Under the pieces are notes generated by a model that searched no databases, was not told where the DNA came from, and saw nothing but the letters and a program-made list of their open reading frames with translations. A DNA stretch of 64,000 bases from Arthrobacter psychrolactophilus (lineage in GTDB: Bacteria; Actinomycetota; Actinomycetes; Actinomycetales; Micrococcaceae), in assembly GCF_003219795.1 (NCBI RefSeq), contig NZ_QJVC01000001.1:186001-250000 (forward strand), read 5' to 3'. This document shows positions 1-7,744 of the stretch, piece by piece (the first letter of the stretch is position 1; each line of letters begins with the position of its first letter). A program made the position numbers and the translations under genes.

Positions 1-38
1 GCACGGTGACCGCGTTACCGGACCTATTCTGAGGGGCT

Positions 39-884
39 ATGACAATTCCTGAACGGGCTTCAACTAAGAACGCGCCTTTGCCGTCAGCCGCTAAGCTGCC
101 CGCGAAGGTCTCCTCCAAGGTTCCGGCCGCCGAAAATACCTTGCGCATCTTGAAACTATTGTCCTCGAAGCGTGGCCCTCTGGCGGCTTCCACGATTGCG
201 ACAACTCTGGAGCTTCCGCGCTCCAGCGTTTATCACCTCCTGGGCGTCATGGAGCAGAGCGGCTTTGTCATGCACCTGCATGAGGAACAGCGCTACGGCT
301 TGGGTGTTGCGGCCTTCGAGCTCAGCAGTGCGTATTCACGGCAGGAGCCGCTGTCCCGGCTGGGGCGCCCCCTGTTGGCTAATCTCGTGGACAAGATTGG
401 CGAAAGCGCCCATCTCGCCGTGCTGCACGGACGCGATGTGGTGTACATCGTGGAGGAGCGGGCCAAGAATCGTCCCTCACTCGTGACCGACGTTGGCGTG
501 CGCCTGCCCAGTCACCTCACGGCGAGTGGCCGCGCCATTCTGGCGGCGCTGCCGAAATCTCAAGTCAGGGCGCTCTACCCCAACGCCGCAGCCTTCAGCA
601 CGCGCACCGACGTGCCGGAGCCCATCGCCAAGTACTCCACGCTTTCCTCGCATCTAGATCAGGTGCGAATCCGCGGATACTCCACCGAGCATGGTGAGGT
701 GACCGACGGATTTGGCTCAGTCGCGGCCGCCGTGACGGATCATCTCGGGTGGCCCGTGGCCGCCGTCGCCGTGACGTTCCTCGAGGACAAGGTGCCAGCC
801 GAGAAGTGGCCGGATCTAGCGCAGCGGGTCGCAAAAGCCGCCCAGGAACTATCGGTGCGAATCTACGGCCGACGCGAGGCCTAG
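39..884 (+). CDS. IclR family transcriptional regulator
   Basis: Cytoplasmic DNA-binding regulator of 281 aa. Residues about 30-90 form the winged helix-turn-helix (starting at NTLRILKLLSS, recognition region RSSVYHLLGVMEQSG) and about 98-275 the IclR effector-binding domain (VVYIVEERAKN, SHLTASGRAILAALP). The first 28 residues are an Ala/Lys/Pro-rich tail, so the protein is slightly longer than usual for the family. ATG is preceded by GAGGGG at 31-36. It lies 113 bp upstream of hutH on the same strand, which suggests it controls histidine degradation; that is inference, since a target in the part of the cluster left of the window is equally possible. Confidence 0.9.
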   Translation: MTIPERASTKNAPLPSAAKLPAKVSSKVPAAENTLRILKLLSSKRGPLAASTIATTLELPRSSVYHLLGVMEQSGFVMHLHEEQRYGLGVAAFELSSAYSRQEPLSRLGRPLLANLVDKIGESAHLAVLHGRDVVYIVEERAKNRPSLVTDVGVRLPSHLTASGRAILAALPKSQVRALYPNAAAFSTRTDVPEPIAKYSTLSSHLDQVRIRGYSTEHGEVTDGFGSVAAAVTDHLGWPVAAVAVTFLEDKVPAEKWPDLAQRVAKAAQELSVRIYGRREA

Positions 885-997
885 TCCGCGGTGCCGGGTC
901 TGGCATCCCGGACAGTCCGCGTCGAGAGGCGAAGATTTCCGCGTGATTTAGCGCAATAGTGAGAGGTAAGACCACCGCACCACTAAAGGATTCCGCC

Positions 998-2569
998 ATG
1001 ACTGCCGCCGTTCGCTCCCACGAAGTCACCCTCTCGTCCTCGGGCGTCACCCCCGAAGATGTCATCGCCGTGGCCCGCCACGACGCCAAAGTCGTGATCA
1101 GTGCAGAGGCGCTGGCCGGCGTCGAACGCGTCAGGGAACATATTGAGAAGCTGGCCCACTCGGAAACACCGGCCTACGGAATCTCTACCGGCTTTGGCGC
1201 CCTAGCCAACCGCCACATCCCGCAGGACATGCGCACGCAGCTGCAAAAGTCGCTCATCCGCAGCCACTCCGCCGGCATGGGCCCGGCCGTGGAGCGCGAG
1301 GTGGTGCGGGCGCTGATGTTCCTGCGCGCCAAGACGCTGGCCTCGGGCCGTACCGGTGTGCGCCCCGTGGTGGTGCAGACCATGGTGGATGTCCTCAACG
1401 CCGGGATCACGCCCGTGGTCCGCGAGTTTGGTTCGCTCGGCTGCTCGGGGGATCTGGCTCCGCTCTCGCATTGCGCGCTCGTGCTTATGGGTGAGGGCGA
1501 GGCTGCCGGAGCCGATGGCGTGGTGCGTCCCGTGCCGGAACTCCTCGCCGAGGCCGGCATCACCCCGATCGAGCTCGCCGAGAAGGAAGGCCTGGCGCTG
1601 GTCAACGGCACCGACGGCATGCTCGGCATGCTCCTCATGGCGATCGCCGATCTGCGCCTCCTGCTGACCACCGCTGATATCACCGCCGCGCTCAGCGTTG
1701 AGGGCCTGTTGGGTACCGACCAGGTCTTCCTCCCTGAACTGCACATGGATTTGCGCCCGCATCCGGGCCAAGCCGCCAGCGCCGACAATATGTTGCGCGT
1801 GCTGGCTAAATCGCCCATCGTCGCCTCCCACCGGGTGGGCGATTCCCGTGTGCAGGACGCTTACTCGCTGCGGTGCGCCCCGCAGGTTGCTGGAGCCGCC
1901 CGCGACACCGTGGACCACGCCCTCATGGTCGCCACCCGCGAGCTCGCCGCCTCGATCGACAACCCCGTGGTTCTTCCCGATGGCCGGGTCTCCTCCAATG
2001 GCAACTTCCATGGCGCGCCCGTCGCCTACGTGCTGGACTTCCTCGCGATCGTGTCTGCCGATGTGGCCTCGATCGCCGAGCGCCGCACCGACCGCATGCT
2101 GGATCCGGCCCGCTCGCATGGCCTGCCCGCCTTCCTCGCGGGTGACCCCGGCGTGGATTCGGGCCTCATGATCGCCCAGTACACGCAGGCCGGCCTGGTC
2201 TCGGACTCCAAGCGTCTGGCCGTTCCGGCATCCGTGGATTCCATCCCGAGCTCCGCCATGCAGGAGGACCACGTGTCCATGGGCTGGCATGCGGCCCGCA
2301 AGCTGCGGAAGTCGGTAGAGAATCTGCGTCGCGTCCTGGCCATTGAGCTGGTCACGGCCACTCGCGCCATCGACATGCGTACTTCCATGTCCGACGGCGA
2401 ACTGGTTCCCGGTCCGGCTGGCGCGGCTGTGCTTGAGGTACTTCGCGCAACGGTGCAAGGTCCGGGATCTGACCGCTTCCTCTCGCCCGAGCTCGAGGAA
2501 GCCGATCGTTTGGTGGGCTCCGGTGCGATCCGTGCGGCCGCCGAGCAGGCCACCGGCCCACTGAACTAG
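998..2569 (+). CDS. hutH: histidine ammonia-lyase
   Basis: Cytoplasmic enzyme turning L-histidine into urocanate and ammonia, first step of the hut pathway; 523 aa, normal length. Family signatures seen: YGISTGFGALA near the N-terminus, GSLGCSGDLAPLSHCAL around residues 145-160, QEDHVSMGWHAARK in the C-terminal half. The MIO cofactor triad is Cys149-Ser150-Gly151 rather than the more common Ala-Ser-Gly; the Cys form is known in actinobacterial HutH. I place the start at ATG 998 because AAAGGA lies 7 nt upstream; the frame stays open back to a GTG at 959 without a good ribosome site. hutG lies further along at 6.6-7.6 kb on the other strand; hutU and hutI are not in the window. Confidence 0.96.
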   Translation: MTAAVRSHEVTLSSSGVTPEDVIAVARHDAKVVISAEALAGVERVREHIEKLAHSETPAYGISTGFGALANRHIPQDMRTQLQKSLIRSHSAGMGPAVEREVVRALMFLRAKTLASGRTGVRPVVVQTMVDVLNAGITPVVREFGSLGCSGDLAPLSHCALVLMGEGEAAGADGVVRPVPELLAEAGITPIELAEKEGLALVNGTDGMLGMLLMAIADLRLLLTTADITAALSVEGLLGTDQVFLPELHMDLRPHPGQAASADNMLRVLAKSPIVASHRVGDSRVQDAYSLRCAPQVAGAARDTVDHALMVATRELAASIDNPVVLPDGRVSSNGNFHGAPVAYVLDFLAIVSADVASIAERRTDRMLDPARSHGLPAFLAGDPGVDSGLMIAQYTQAGLVSDSKRLAVPASVDSIPSSAMQEDHVSMGWHAARKLRKSVENLRRVLAIELVTATRAIDMRTSMSDGELVPGPAGAAVLEVLRATVQGPGSDRFLSPELEEADRLVGSGAIRAAAEQATGPLN

Positions 2570-2592
2570 GGCCCTCCGGGCTACCTCCGCTT

Positions 2593-2658
2593 AAATGCCA
2601 TAGTTAGGCATTCTCGCCATAGGTCGACTTGTGGCGAGAATGCCTAACTATGGCATTT
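2593..2658. repeat. perfect 27-bp inverted repeat (hairpin)
   Basis: Arms 2593-2619 and 2632-2658 are exact reverse complements, separated by 12 nt. It begins 24 bp after hutH and ends in TTTT, so it may act as a terminator, though the stem is AT-richer and longer than the others here. Its outer ends (AATGCCATAG and CTATGGCATTTTCG) resemble those of the hairpin at 60296-60361. Confidence 0.85.
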
Positions 2659-2781
2659 TCGGCAGGAGCACCCGTGGCACGGCCAACCGGTGGCGGGGAT
2701 GGCCTCGGATAGCTTCACAGGGGGCGAAAATGGCTCCGAAACACCACTCTCGAGGGGGCCGGTTTGGGGCAATTTTGGCTA

Positions 2782-2810
2782 TTGCCAGAGTGGGGACGGG
2801 CATGGATAAT
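2782..2810 (+). promoter_or_regulatory. sigma-70-like promoter of the ABC exporter operon
   Basis: TTGCCA (2782-2787), 17-nt spacer, GATAAT (2805-2810). Transcription would begin near 2817, after upstream ATG candidates at 2764 and 2809, which supports the GTG start at 2860 for the first exporter gene. Prediction from consensus only. Confidence 0.55.
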
Positions 2811-2859
2811 GTTCGGAGGTAGCGAAAGTTCAAATATCTATTCGAATTGGATTCCCCCT

Positions 2860-4590
2860 GTGAAACTCGCCCGATTGGCCCTCCACCATGCGCGCCCCTA
2901 TTGGACTTGGGTCGTTGCGGTGCTGATTCTGCAATTGATTTCCACGATTGCTGCACTGTACCTTCCCAGTTTGAATGCCAAGATTATTGACCAAGGTATC
3001 TCCAAGGGGGATACCGATTTCATCTGGTCAACGGGCCTGACCATGGTGGTGGTGTGCTTCGTTCAGGTGGTCTCCGCGATTGGTGGCATTTACTTTGGCG
3101 CCCGCACCGCCATGGCGATCGGCCGCGATCTGCGCCGCGAGGTGTACTACCGAGTCAACGCTCTCGGCGCCCTGGATGTGAGCCGTTTCGGCACGGCAAC
3201 CCTGATCACCCGCAACACTAACGATGTGCAGCAGGTTCAGATGCTGGTCTTGATGACCCTGAACTTCATGGTCTCCACACCCATCATGTGCATCGGCGGC
3301 ATCATCATGGCGCTGCGTGAAGACATCGGCCTGTCTTGGTTGCTGTGGGTTTCGGTGCCGCTGCTGTTCATCGTGGTGGGCTTCCTTGTCGTGAAGCTCC
3401 TTCCGCTGTTCCGGGAAATGCAGGAACGGATCGACACGGTCAACGGCGTGCTGCGCGAACAAATCGTGGGCATCAGGGTGATCCGGGCGTTTGTGCGTGA
3501 GAAGTTCGAGGGTGAACGGTACCGCGAAGCGAATGAAAATCTGACGCGTGTCTCTGTCCGCGTCGGTAACTTGTTTGTGCTCATGTTCCCCCTCATCATG
3601 ATGATCCTGCACTTAGCCACGGCCGCAGTGCTGTGGTTTGGTGGGCACCGTGTGGACGCTGGCCAGATGCAAATTGGCTCCCTGACGGCCTTCCTGCAGT
3701 ATCTCCTGCAGATCCTGGTGGCCGTCATGATGGGCGTGTTCATGGTCATGATGATTCCCCGCGCGGCCATCGCGGCAGAACGCCTTGACGAGGTCCTTTC
3801 GGCCGAGCCGAGTCTCGCGGTTCCTGCCGGGGTCGCGGCTCCGGTGAGTCACGCCGTCGAATTTTCCGAGGTCTCCTTTGGTTACCCGGGGGCAGAACGG
3901 CCGGTCCTGAACAAGGTCAGCTTCACCGCCCGGCAAGGAGCGACGACGGCGATTGTCGGCTCGACCGGTTCGGGCAAATCAACCCTGCTGAATCTCATCC
4001 CGCGACTTTTTGACCCGCAGGAAGGCACGGTGCGCATCGGCGGGGTCGACGTCAGTGACCTCAGCCGCTCCCAGATGGCCTCGCTCGTGGGACTCGTGCC
4101 GCAAAAGCCATACCTGTTCTCCGGCACCGTGGCCTCCAACCTTAAGTTTGGCCGCCCGGATGCAAACGACGACGAGCTGTGGGAGGCGCTCCGGGTGGCC
4201 CAGGCCAAGGACTTTGTCACGGAGAAGCCCAAGCAGCTTCAGACCCCCATCGCCCAAGGCGGCAGCAACGTCTCCGGCGGCCAGCGGCAGCGGTTGTGTA
4301 TTGCCCGCGCGCTCGCGGCCAAGCCTCGCGTCTTCCTCTTTGACGATTCCTTCTCCGCGCTCGACGTGGCCACGGATCAGCGGCTGCGCGAATCCCTGCA
4401 CAGTGCTACCGAGGGTGCCACCGTGATCATCGTGGCACAACGCATCTCCACGATTCGGGAGGCGGACCACATCATCGTCCTGGACAACGGCCAGGTGGTG
4501 GGCTCCGGAACGCACGATGAATTACTAGAAGGCAACGAGACCTACCGAGAAATTGTTGAATCGCAGCTGAGCATTGAAGGGGTTGCCTGA
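2860..4590 (+). CDS. ABC exporter half-transporter, degenerate-site subunit
   Basis: 576-aa membrane protein with six predicted transmembrane helices in residues 1-310 and a nucleotide-binding domain in 325-570. Walker A GSTGSGKST starts at about 367, signature VSGGQRQR at about 471, Walker B VFLFDDSFSALD with Asp496 where the catalytic Glu is expected. This Asp is the hallmark of the degenerate subunit of heterodimeric exporters (TM287/288, BmrCD, LmrCD type). GTG 2860 is chosen because the predicted promoter overlaps the earlier starts and homologues begin at this point; it lacks a good Shine-Dalgarno. It is joined to the next gene by a one-base stop/start overlap, so the two almost certainly form a heterodimer. 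Substrate unknown; drug, lipid or peptide export are all possible. Confidence 0.88.
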   Translation: MKLARLALHHARPYWTWVVAVLILQLISTIAALYLPSLNAKIIDQGISKGDTDFIWSTGLTMVVVCFVQVVSAIGGIYFGARTAMAIGRDLRREVYYRVNALGALDVSRFGTATLITRNTNDVQQVQMLVLMTLNFMVSTPIMCIGGIIMALREDIGLSWLLWVSVPLLFIVVGFLVVKLLPLFREMQERIDTVNGVLREQIVGIRVIRAFVREKFEGERYREANENLTRVSVRVGNLFVLMFPLIMMILHLATAAVLWFGGHRVDAGQMQIGSLTAFLQYLLQILVAVMMGVFMVMMIPRAAIAAERLDEVLSAEPSLAVPAGVAAPVSHAVEFSEVSFGYPGAERPVLNKVSFTARQGATTAIVGSTGSGKSTLLNLIPRLFDPQEGTVRIGGVDVSDLSRSQMASLVGLVPQKPYLFSGTVASNLKFGRPDANDDELWEALRVAQAKDFVTEKPKQLQTPIAQGGSNVSGGQRQRLCIARALAAKPRVFLFDDSFSALDVATDQRLRESLHSATEGATVIIVAQRISTIREADHIIVLDNGQVVGSGTHDELLEGNETYREIVESQLSIEGVA

Positions 4591-6617
4591 TGGCGCGCAA
4601 GAGCAAGGGGCAAGACCCCAAGGCGGCCGTAGCGCTTGCCCAGCCTGACGACGAGCTCGTCGAGGAATACCGACCCTCCGAAGCCGACGGGGATATGTTC
4701 GGGGGTGCCCCGGCGAAGAAGGCCGAGCACTTCTGGCCCTCGGTCAAGCGGCTGACGGGCCTGCTGCGCCCCGAGCGCGTGATGTTCTCCGTCGTGATCG
4801 CACTCGTCGCGGCCTCCGTGGTCCTGACCGTCATCGCACCCAAGATCTTGGGTAAGGCTATGGACGTCATCTTCAACGGTGTCATCGGCGCGACGCTGCC
4901 AGCCGATGTTCCGCTAGAGGTTCTCGTCGCGGCGCAACGCGCCGCCGGCAACGAACAATTCGCCGACATGCTCACCAAGGCCAATATCGTGCCCGGCGCC
5001 GGGATTGATTTTGTCGAGCTCAGCCGCCTGATTCTCATTGTCCTGGTCCTGTACATGGTGGCCTCAACGCTCATGTGGCTCCAGGGATTCCTGCTCAACG
5101 CCCTCGTCATGCGCGTTGTCTTCAAGCTACGCGAGGACATTGAACGCAAACTCAACCGCATCCCGCTGGGCTACTTTGACACTCGTCAGCGCGGGGACCT
5201 GATGTCTCGCGTGACAAACGACGTCGACAATATTCAGGCCGCGCTGCAACAAGCCTTCTCGCAACTCGTCCAGTCCGCCCTGACCGTGATCGGCATCGGC
5301 GTCATGATGTTCATCGTGTCGTGGCAGCTGGCCCTCATCGCCCTCATTGCCTTGCCGCTCTCTGCCGTCATCGCCGGCGTCATTGGAACGCGCTCGCAGA
5401 AGCTCTTTGCCGCACAGTGGAAGCACACCGGATCGCTCAATGGGCATATTGAAGAGACGTTCTCCGGGCTGGAACTTGTCCGTGCCTACGGCCGCGACCG
5501 GGAAATGCTGGCCGAGTTCGATGACCGCAATGATCACCTCTTCAAGGCATCGTTCGGGGCGCAGTTCGTCTCCGGCATGATCATGCCAGCCATGCAATTT
5601 GTCTCGTATCTCTCCTACGTTTTGGTCGCCGTCGTCGGTGGCGTGCGGGTGGCCACGGGGCAGCTGACCCTCGGTGATGCCACAGCCTTCATCCAGTACT
5701 CGCGTGAGTTCTCACAGCCCATCGGCGAGATGGCGGGCATTGCCAACATGATTCAATCGGGCGTGGCCTCCGCCGAGCGAACCTTTGAGATTCTCGACGC
5801 CGAGGAGCAGGAGGCCGAGGAAGACTCGGCCAGCATGCCGGAGCGGACGGATGGACATGTCCGTTTCGAGAATGTCTCCTTCAGCTACGCCCCGGATGCC
5901 CCGCTCATCCGCGACGTGTCCCTCACCGTTGAGCCGGGCCAGACCGTGGCCATCGTGGGCCCCACAGGCGCCGGCAAGACCACGCTCGTGAACCTCATCA
6001 TGCGTTTCTACGAGATCACCGGCGGGCGGATCCTGCTCGACGGTGTGGACACGCGTGAGCTCTCCCGCGAGCAGGTGCGCTCCCAAGTGGGCATGGTGCT
6101 CCAGGATGCGTGGCTCTTTGAGGGCACCATCCGCGAGAACATTCGTTACGGGCGCCTGGATGCCACCGACGAGGAAATTGTTGCCGCGGCCAAGGCCACC
6201 ATGGTCGACCGCTTCGTCAGGCAGCTTCCCGACGGCTATGACACCGTCATCGACGCCGACGGCGGAACGGTCTCGGCCGGTGAACGCCAGCTCCTCACGA
6301 TTGCCCGGGCCTTCATCGCTGCGCCCTCCCTGCTGATCCTCGACGAGGCTACCTCCTCCGTGGATACCCGCACGGAGCTCCTCGTCCAACACGCCATGGC
6401 CGCCCTGCGCACGGATCGAACCTCGTTCGTCATCGCGCACCGGCTTTCCACGATCCGCGACGCCCACACCATCCTCGTGATGGAGGATGGCGACATCGTG
6501 GAGCAAGGCAACCACGACGAGCTCCTGGCCCGCCGCGGCGCCTACTACAAGCTCTACATGACGCAGTTCGAGGGTGGCCACGGTCTGGAAGACGAGGTCA
6601 CCGCCGGGGCGAACTGA
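4590..6617 (+). CDS. ABC exporter half-transporter, catalytic-site subunit
   Basis: 675-aa partner of the preceding gene. It has a charged N-terminal extension of about 50 residues, six transmembrane helices (with a roughly 60-residue insertion between the first two, near residues 95-145), and an ATPase domain from about 430. Walker A GPTGAGKTT starts at about 457 and Walker B LLILDEATSSVD has the normal catalytic Glu586. The signature reads VSAGERQ (about 561) instead of SGGQ. In a dimer this odd signature faces the Walker A/B of the first subunit, which carries Asp for Glu, giving one inactive and one active ATP site. Stop TGA and start ATG overlap by one base with the upstream gene. Substrate not predictable. 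Confidence 0.9.
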   Translation: MARKSKGQDPKAAVALAQPDDELVEEYRPSEADGDMFGGAPAKKAEHFWPSVKRLTGLLRPERVMFSVVIALVAASVVLTVIAPKILGKAMDVIFNGVIGATLPADVPLEVLVAAQRAAGNEQFADMLTKANIVPGAGIDFVELSRLILIVLVLYMVASTLMWLQGFLLNALVMRVVFKLREDIERKLNRIPLGYFDTRQRGDLMSRVTNDVDNIQAALQQAFSQLVQSALTVIGIGVMMFIVSWQLALIALIALPLSAVIAGVIGTRSQKLFAAQWKHTGSLNGHIEETFSGLELVRAYGRDREMLAEFDDRNDHLFKASFGAQFVSGMIMPAMQFVSYLSYVLVAVVGGVRVATGQLTLGDATAFIQYSREFSQPIGEMAGIANMIQSGVASAERTFEILDAEEQEAEEDSASMPERTDGHVRFENVSFSYAPDAPLIRDVSLTVEPGQTVAIVGPTGAGKTTLVNLIMRFYEITGGRILLDGVDTRELSREQVRSQVGMVLQDAWLFEGTIRENIRYGRLDATDEEIVAAAKATMVDRFVRQLPDGYDTVIDADGGTVSAGERQLLTIARAFIAAPSLLILDEATSSVDTRTELLVQHAMAALRTDRTSFVIAHRLSTIRDAHTILVMEDGDIVEQGNHDELLARRGAYYKLYMTQFEGGHGLEDEVTAGAN

Positions 6618-6620
6618 CGC

Positions 6621-7574
6621 TTAGCGCAGCAGCGTATCGATGAGCCGGGCGGCGACCTTTGCCGTCCGGCTGTCGATGTCGAACTCGGGGTTTAGCTCCG
6701 CCACATCGCAATGGAACAGCTTGCCGCTGGCCACGAGCTGACGGCACACGGAGACGATGACCGGCAGCGGCACCCCGTAGGCGGCCGGTGCGCTGACCCC
6801 GGGCGCCACGGCCGCGGGCAGCACATCCAGATCGATCGTCAGATACACCACGTCCACGGTGGCCAGAAACGCCTCCACGAAGGCGGCCGTGCGCTCCGCC
6901 GAGCAGTCCTCGTCCAGCAGATATTTCACGTCCAGCTCGTGGGCCGTGTCAAAGAGTGCGCGCGTGTTGTTGGCTTCACTGATACCAACGACGGCGTAAT
7001 TGAGTTCGCGTCCAGCGGCGGCTTCGGCGTGGGCCATCTGGCGGAACGGGGTGCCCGAGCTTGGTGCCGGGGCGTCCCGGAGGTCAAAGTGGGCGTCAAG
7101 ATTCAGCACACCGAGCCGTGCCCCATTGGCCACCGCCGCCGTGTTGGCCACCCCAAGGTAGCTGGCAAAAGCGATCTCGTGGCCCCCGCCCAAAGCACAC
7201 GTGAGGTATCCGGCGTCGAGCAGTGTTGTCAGCGCAGCACCTGCACGCGCCTGACCCTCCTCGAGGGCGTCGTCGCTGACCGCGATATCGCCCGCGTCCA
7301 GAATGCTCCGGGAACCGTGGAAGGCGAGCGACCCAAGGGCCGAGCGGATGGCGGCCGGGCCCGCGGCCGCGCCAACCCTGCCGTGGTTGCGGAGCACCCC
7401 GGCATCGGAGCTGAAGCCAAGCAGCGCGGCGGGACCGGGCAGGGTGGCGCTCAGCGAGGGTTCGGGCGTGGTGGCCACGCGCTGCCACCAACGGCGGTGG
7501 GCGGGCTCTGCGCCGTCGTTCCTGCCAGTCCAGGAGGCGGGCGGAATATCAATCGTGAGGGAAGAAAAGTCCAT
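6621..7574 (-). CDS. hutG: formimidoylglutamase
   Basis: Arginase/ureohydrolase-fold enzyme expected to hydrolyse N-formimidoyl-L-glutamate to glutamate and formamide, the last step of the five-enzyme-free hut route. Mn-binding signatures are visible: GGGHEIAFASYLG, NLDAHFDLRDAP and TIDLDVLPAAVAPG. The segments SSGTPFRQMAH and DLDVLPAAVAPGVSAPAA are typical of HutG rather than agmatinase. I start at ATG 7574 (317 aa) because the family's PASWTGRNDG motif then falls close to the N-terminus; in-frame ATGs at 7637 and 7658 would add up to 28 residues. It ends 3 bp after the exporter operon on the other strand with no room for a terminator. Pathway partner hutH is 4 kb away. Confidence 0.88.
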   Translation of the reverse strand: MDFSSLTIDIPPASWTGRNDGAEPAHRRWWQRVATTPEPSLSATLPGPAALLGFSSDAGVLRNHGRVGAAAGPAAIRSALGSLAFHGSRSILDAGDIAVSDDALEEGQARAGAALTTLLDAGYLTCALGGGHEIAFASYLGVANTAAVANGARLGVLNLDAHFDLRDAPAPSSGTPFRQMAHAEAAAGRELNYAVVGISEANNTRALFDTAHELDVKYLLDEDCSAERTAAFVEAFLATVDVVYLTIDLDVLPAAVAPGVSAPAAYGVPLPVIVSVCRQLVASGKLFHCDVAELNPEFDIDSRTAKVAARLIDTLLR

Positions 7575-7672
7575 GGTTCTAGCGAACCGCAGGTCGCCGG
7601 AGAAAACTAGCCCGAACGCAAGGCTGCCGTCTGCCATGACAGACCCACCCGGTGGCACCGCTTAAAAAACTA

Positions 7673-7732
7673 AGTGGCAGTTGTTACGTGAAAACGCCCC
7701 CAAAACGGCGAAATCAGGTAACAACTGCCACT
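7673..7732. repeat. 15-bp inverted repeat between hutG and the purine permease
   Basis: Arms AGTGGCAGTTGTTAC (7673-7687) and its exact complement (7718-7732) with a 30-nt loop. It lies just downstream of the purine permease gene and upstream of hutG, both on the minus strand. It could stabilise or end the permease transcript, or act as a hutG operator; there is no T-run to decide. Confidence 0.65.
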
Positions 7733-7744
7733 CAGATCGGCAGC

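Noticed and set aside
1202-2458. 418-codon open frame antisense to hutH
   Set aside because: No ribosome site or recognisable domain; a mirror of hutH codon usage.
2764-2859. N-terminal extension of the first ABC exporter subunit from ATG 2764 or 2809
   Set aside because: A good promoter overlaps these codons and the extension has no counterpart in the family; GTG 2860 begins at the conserved N-terminus.
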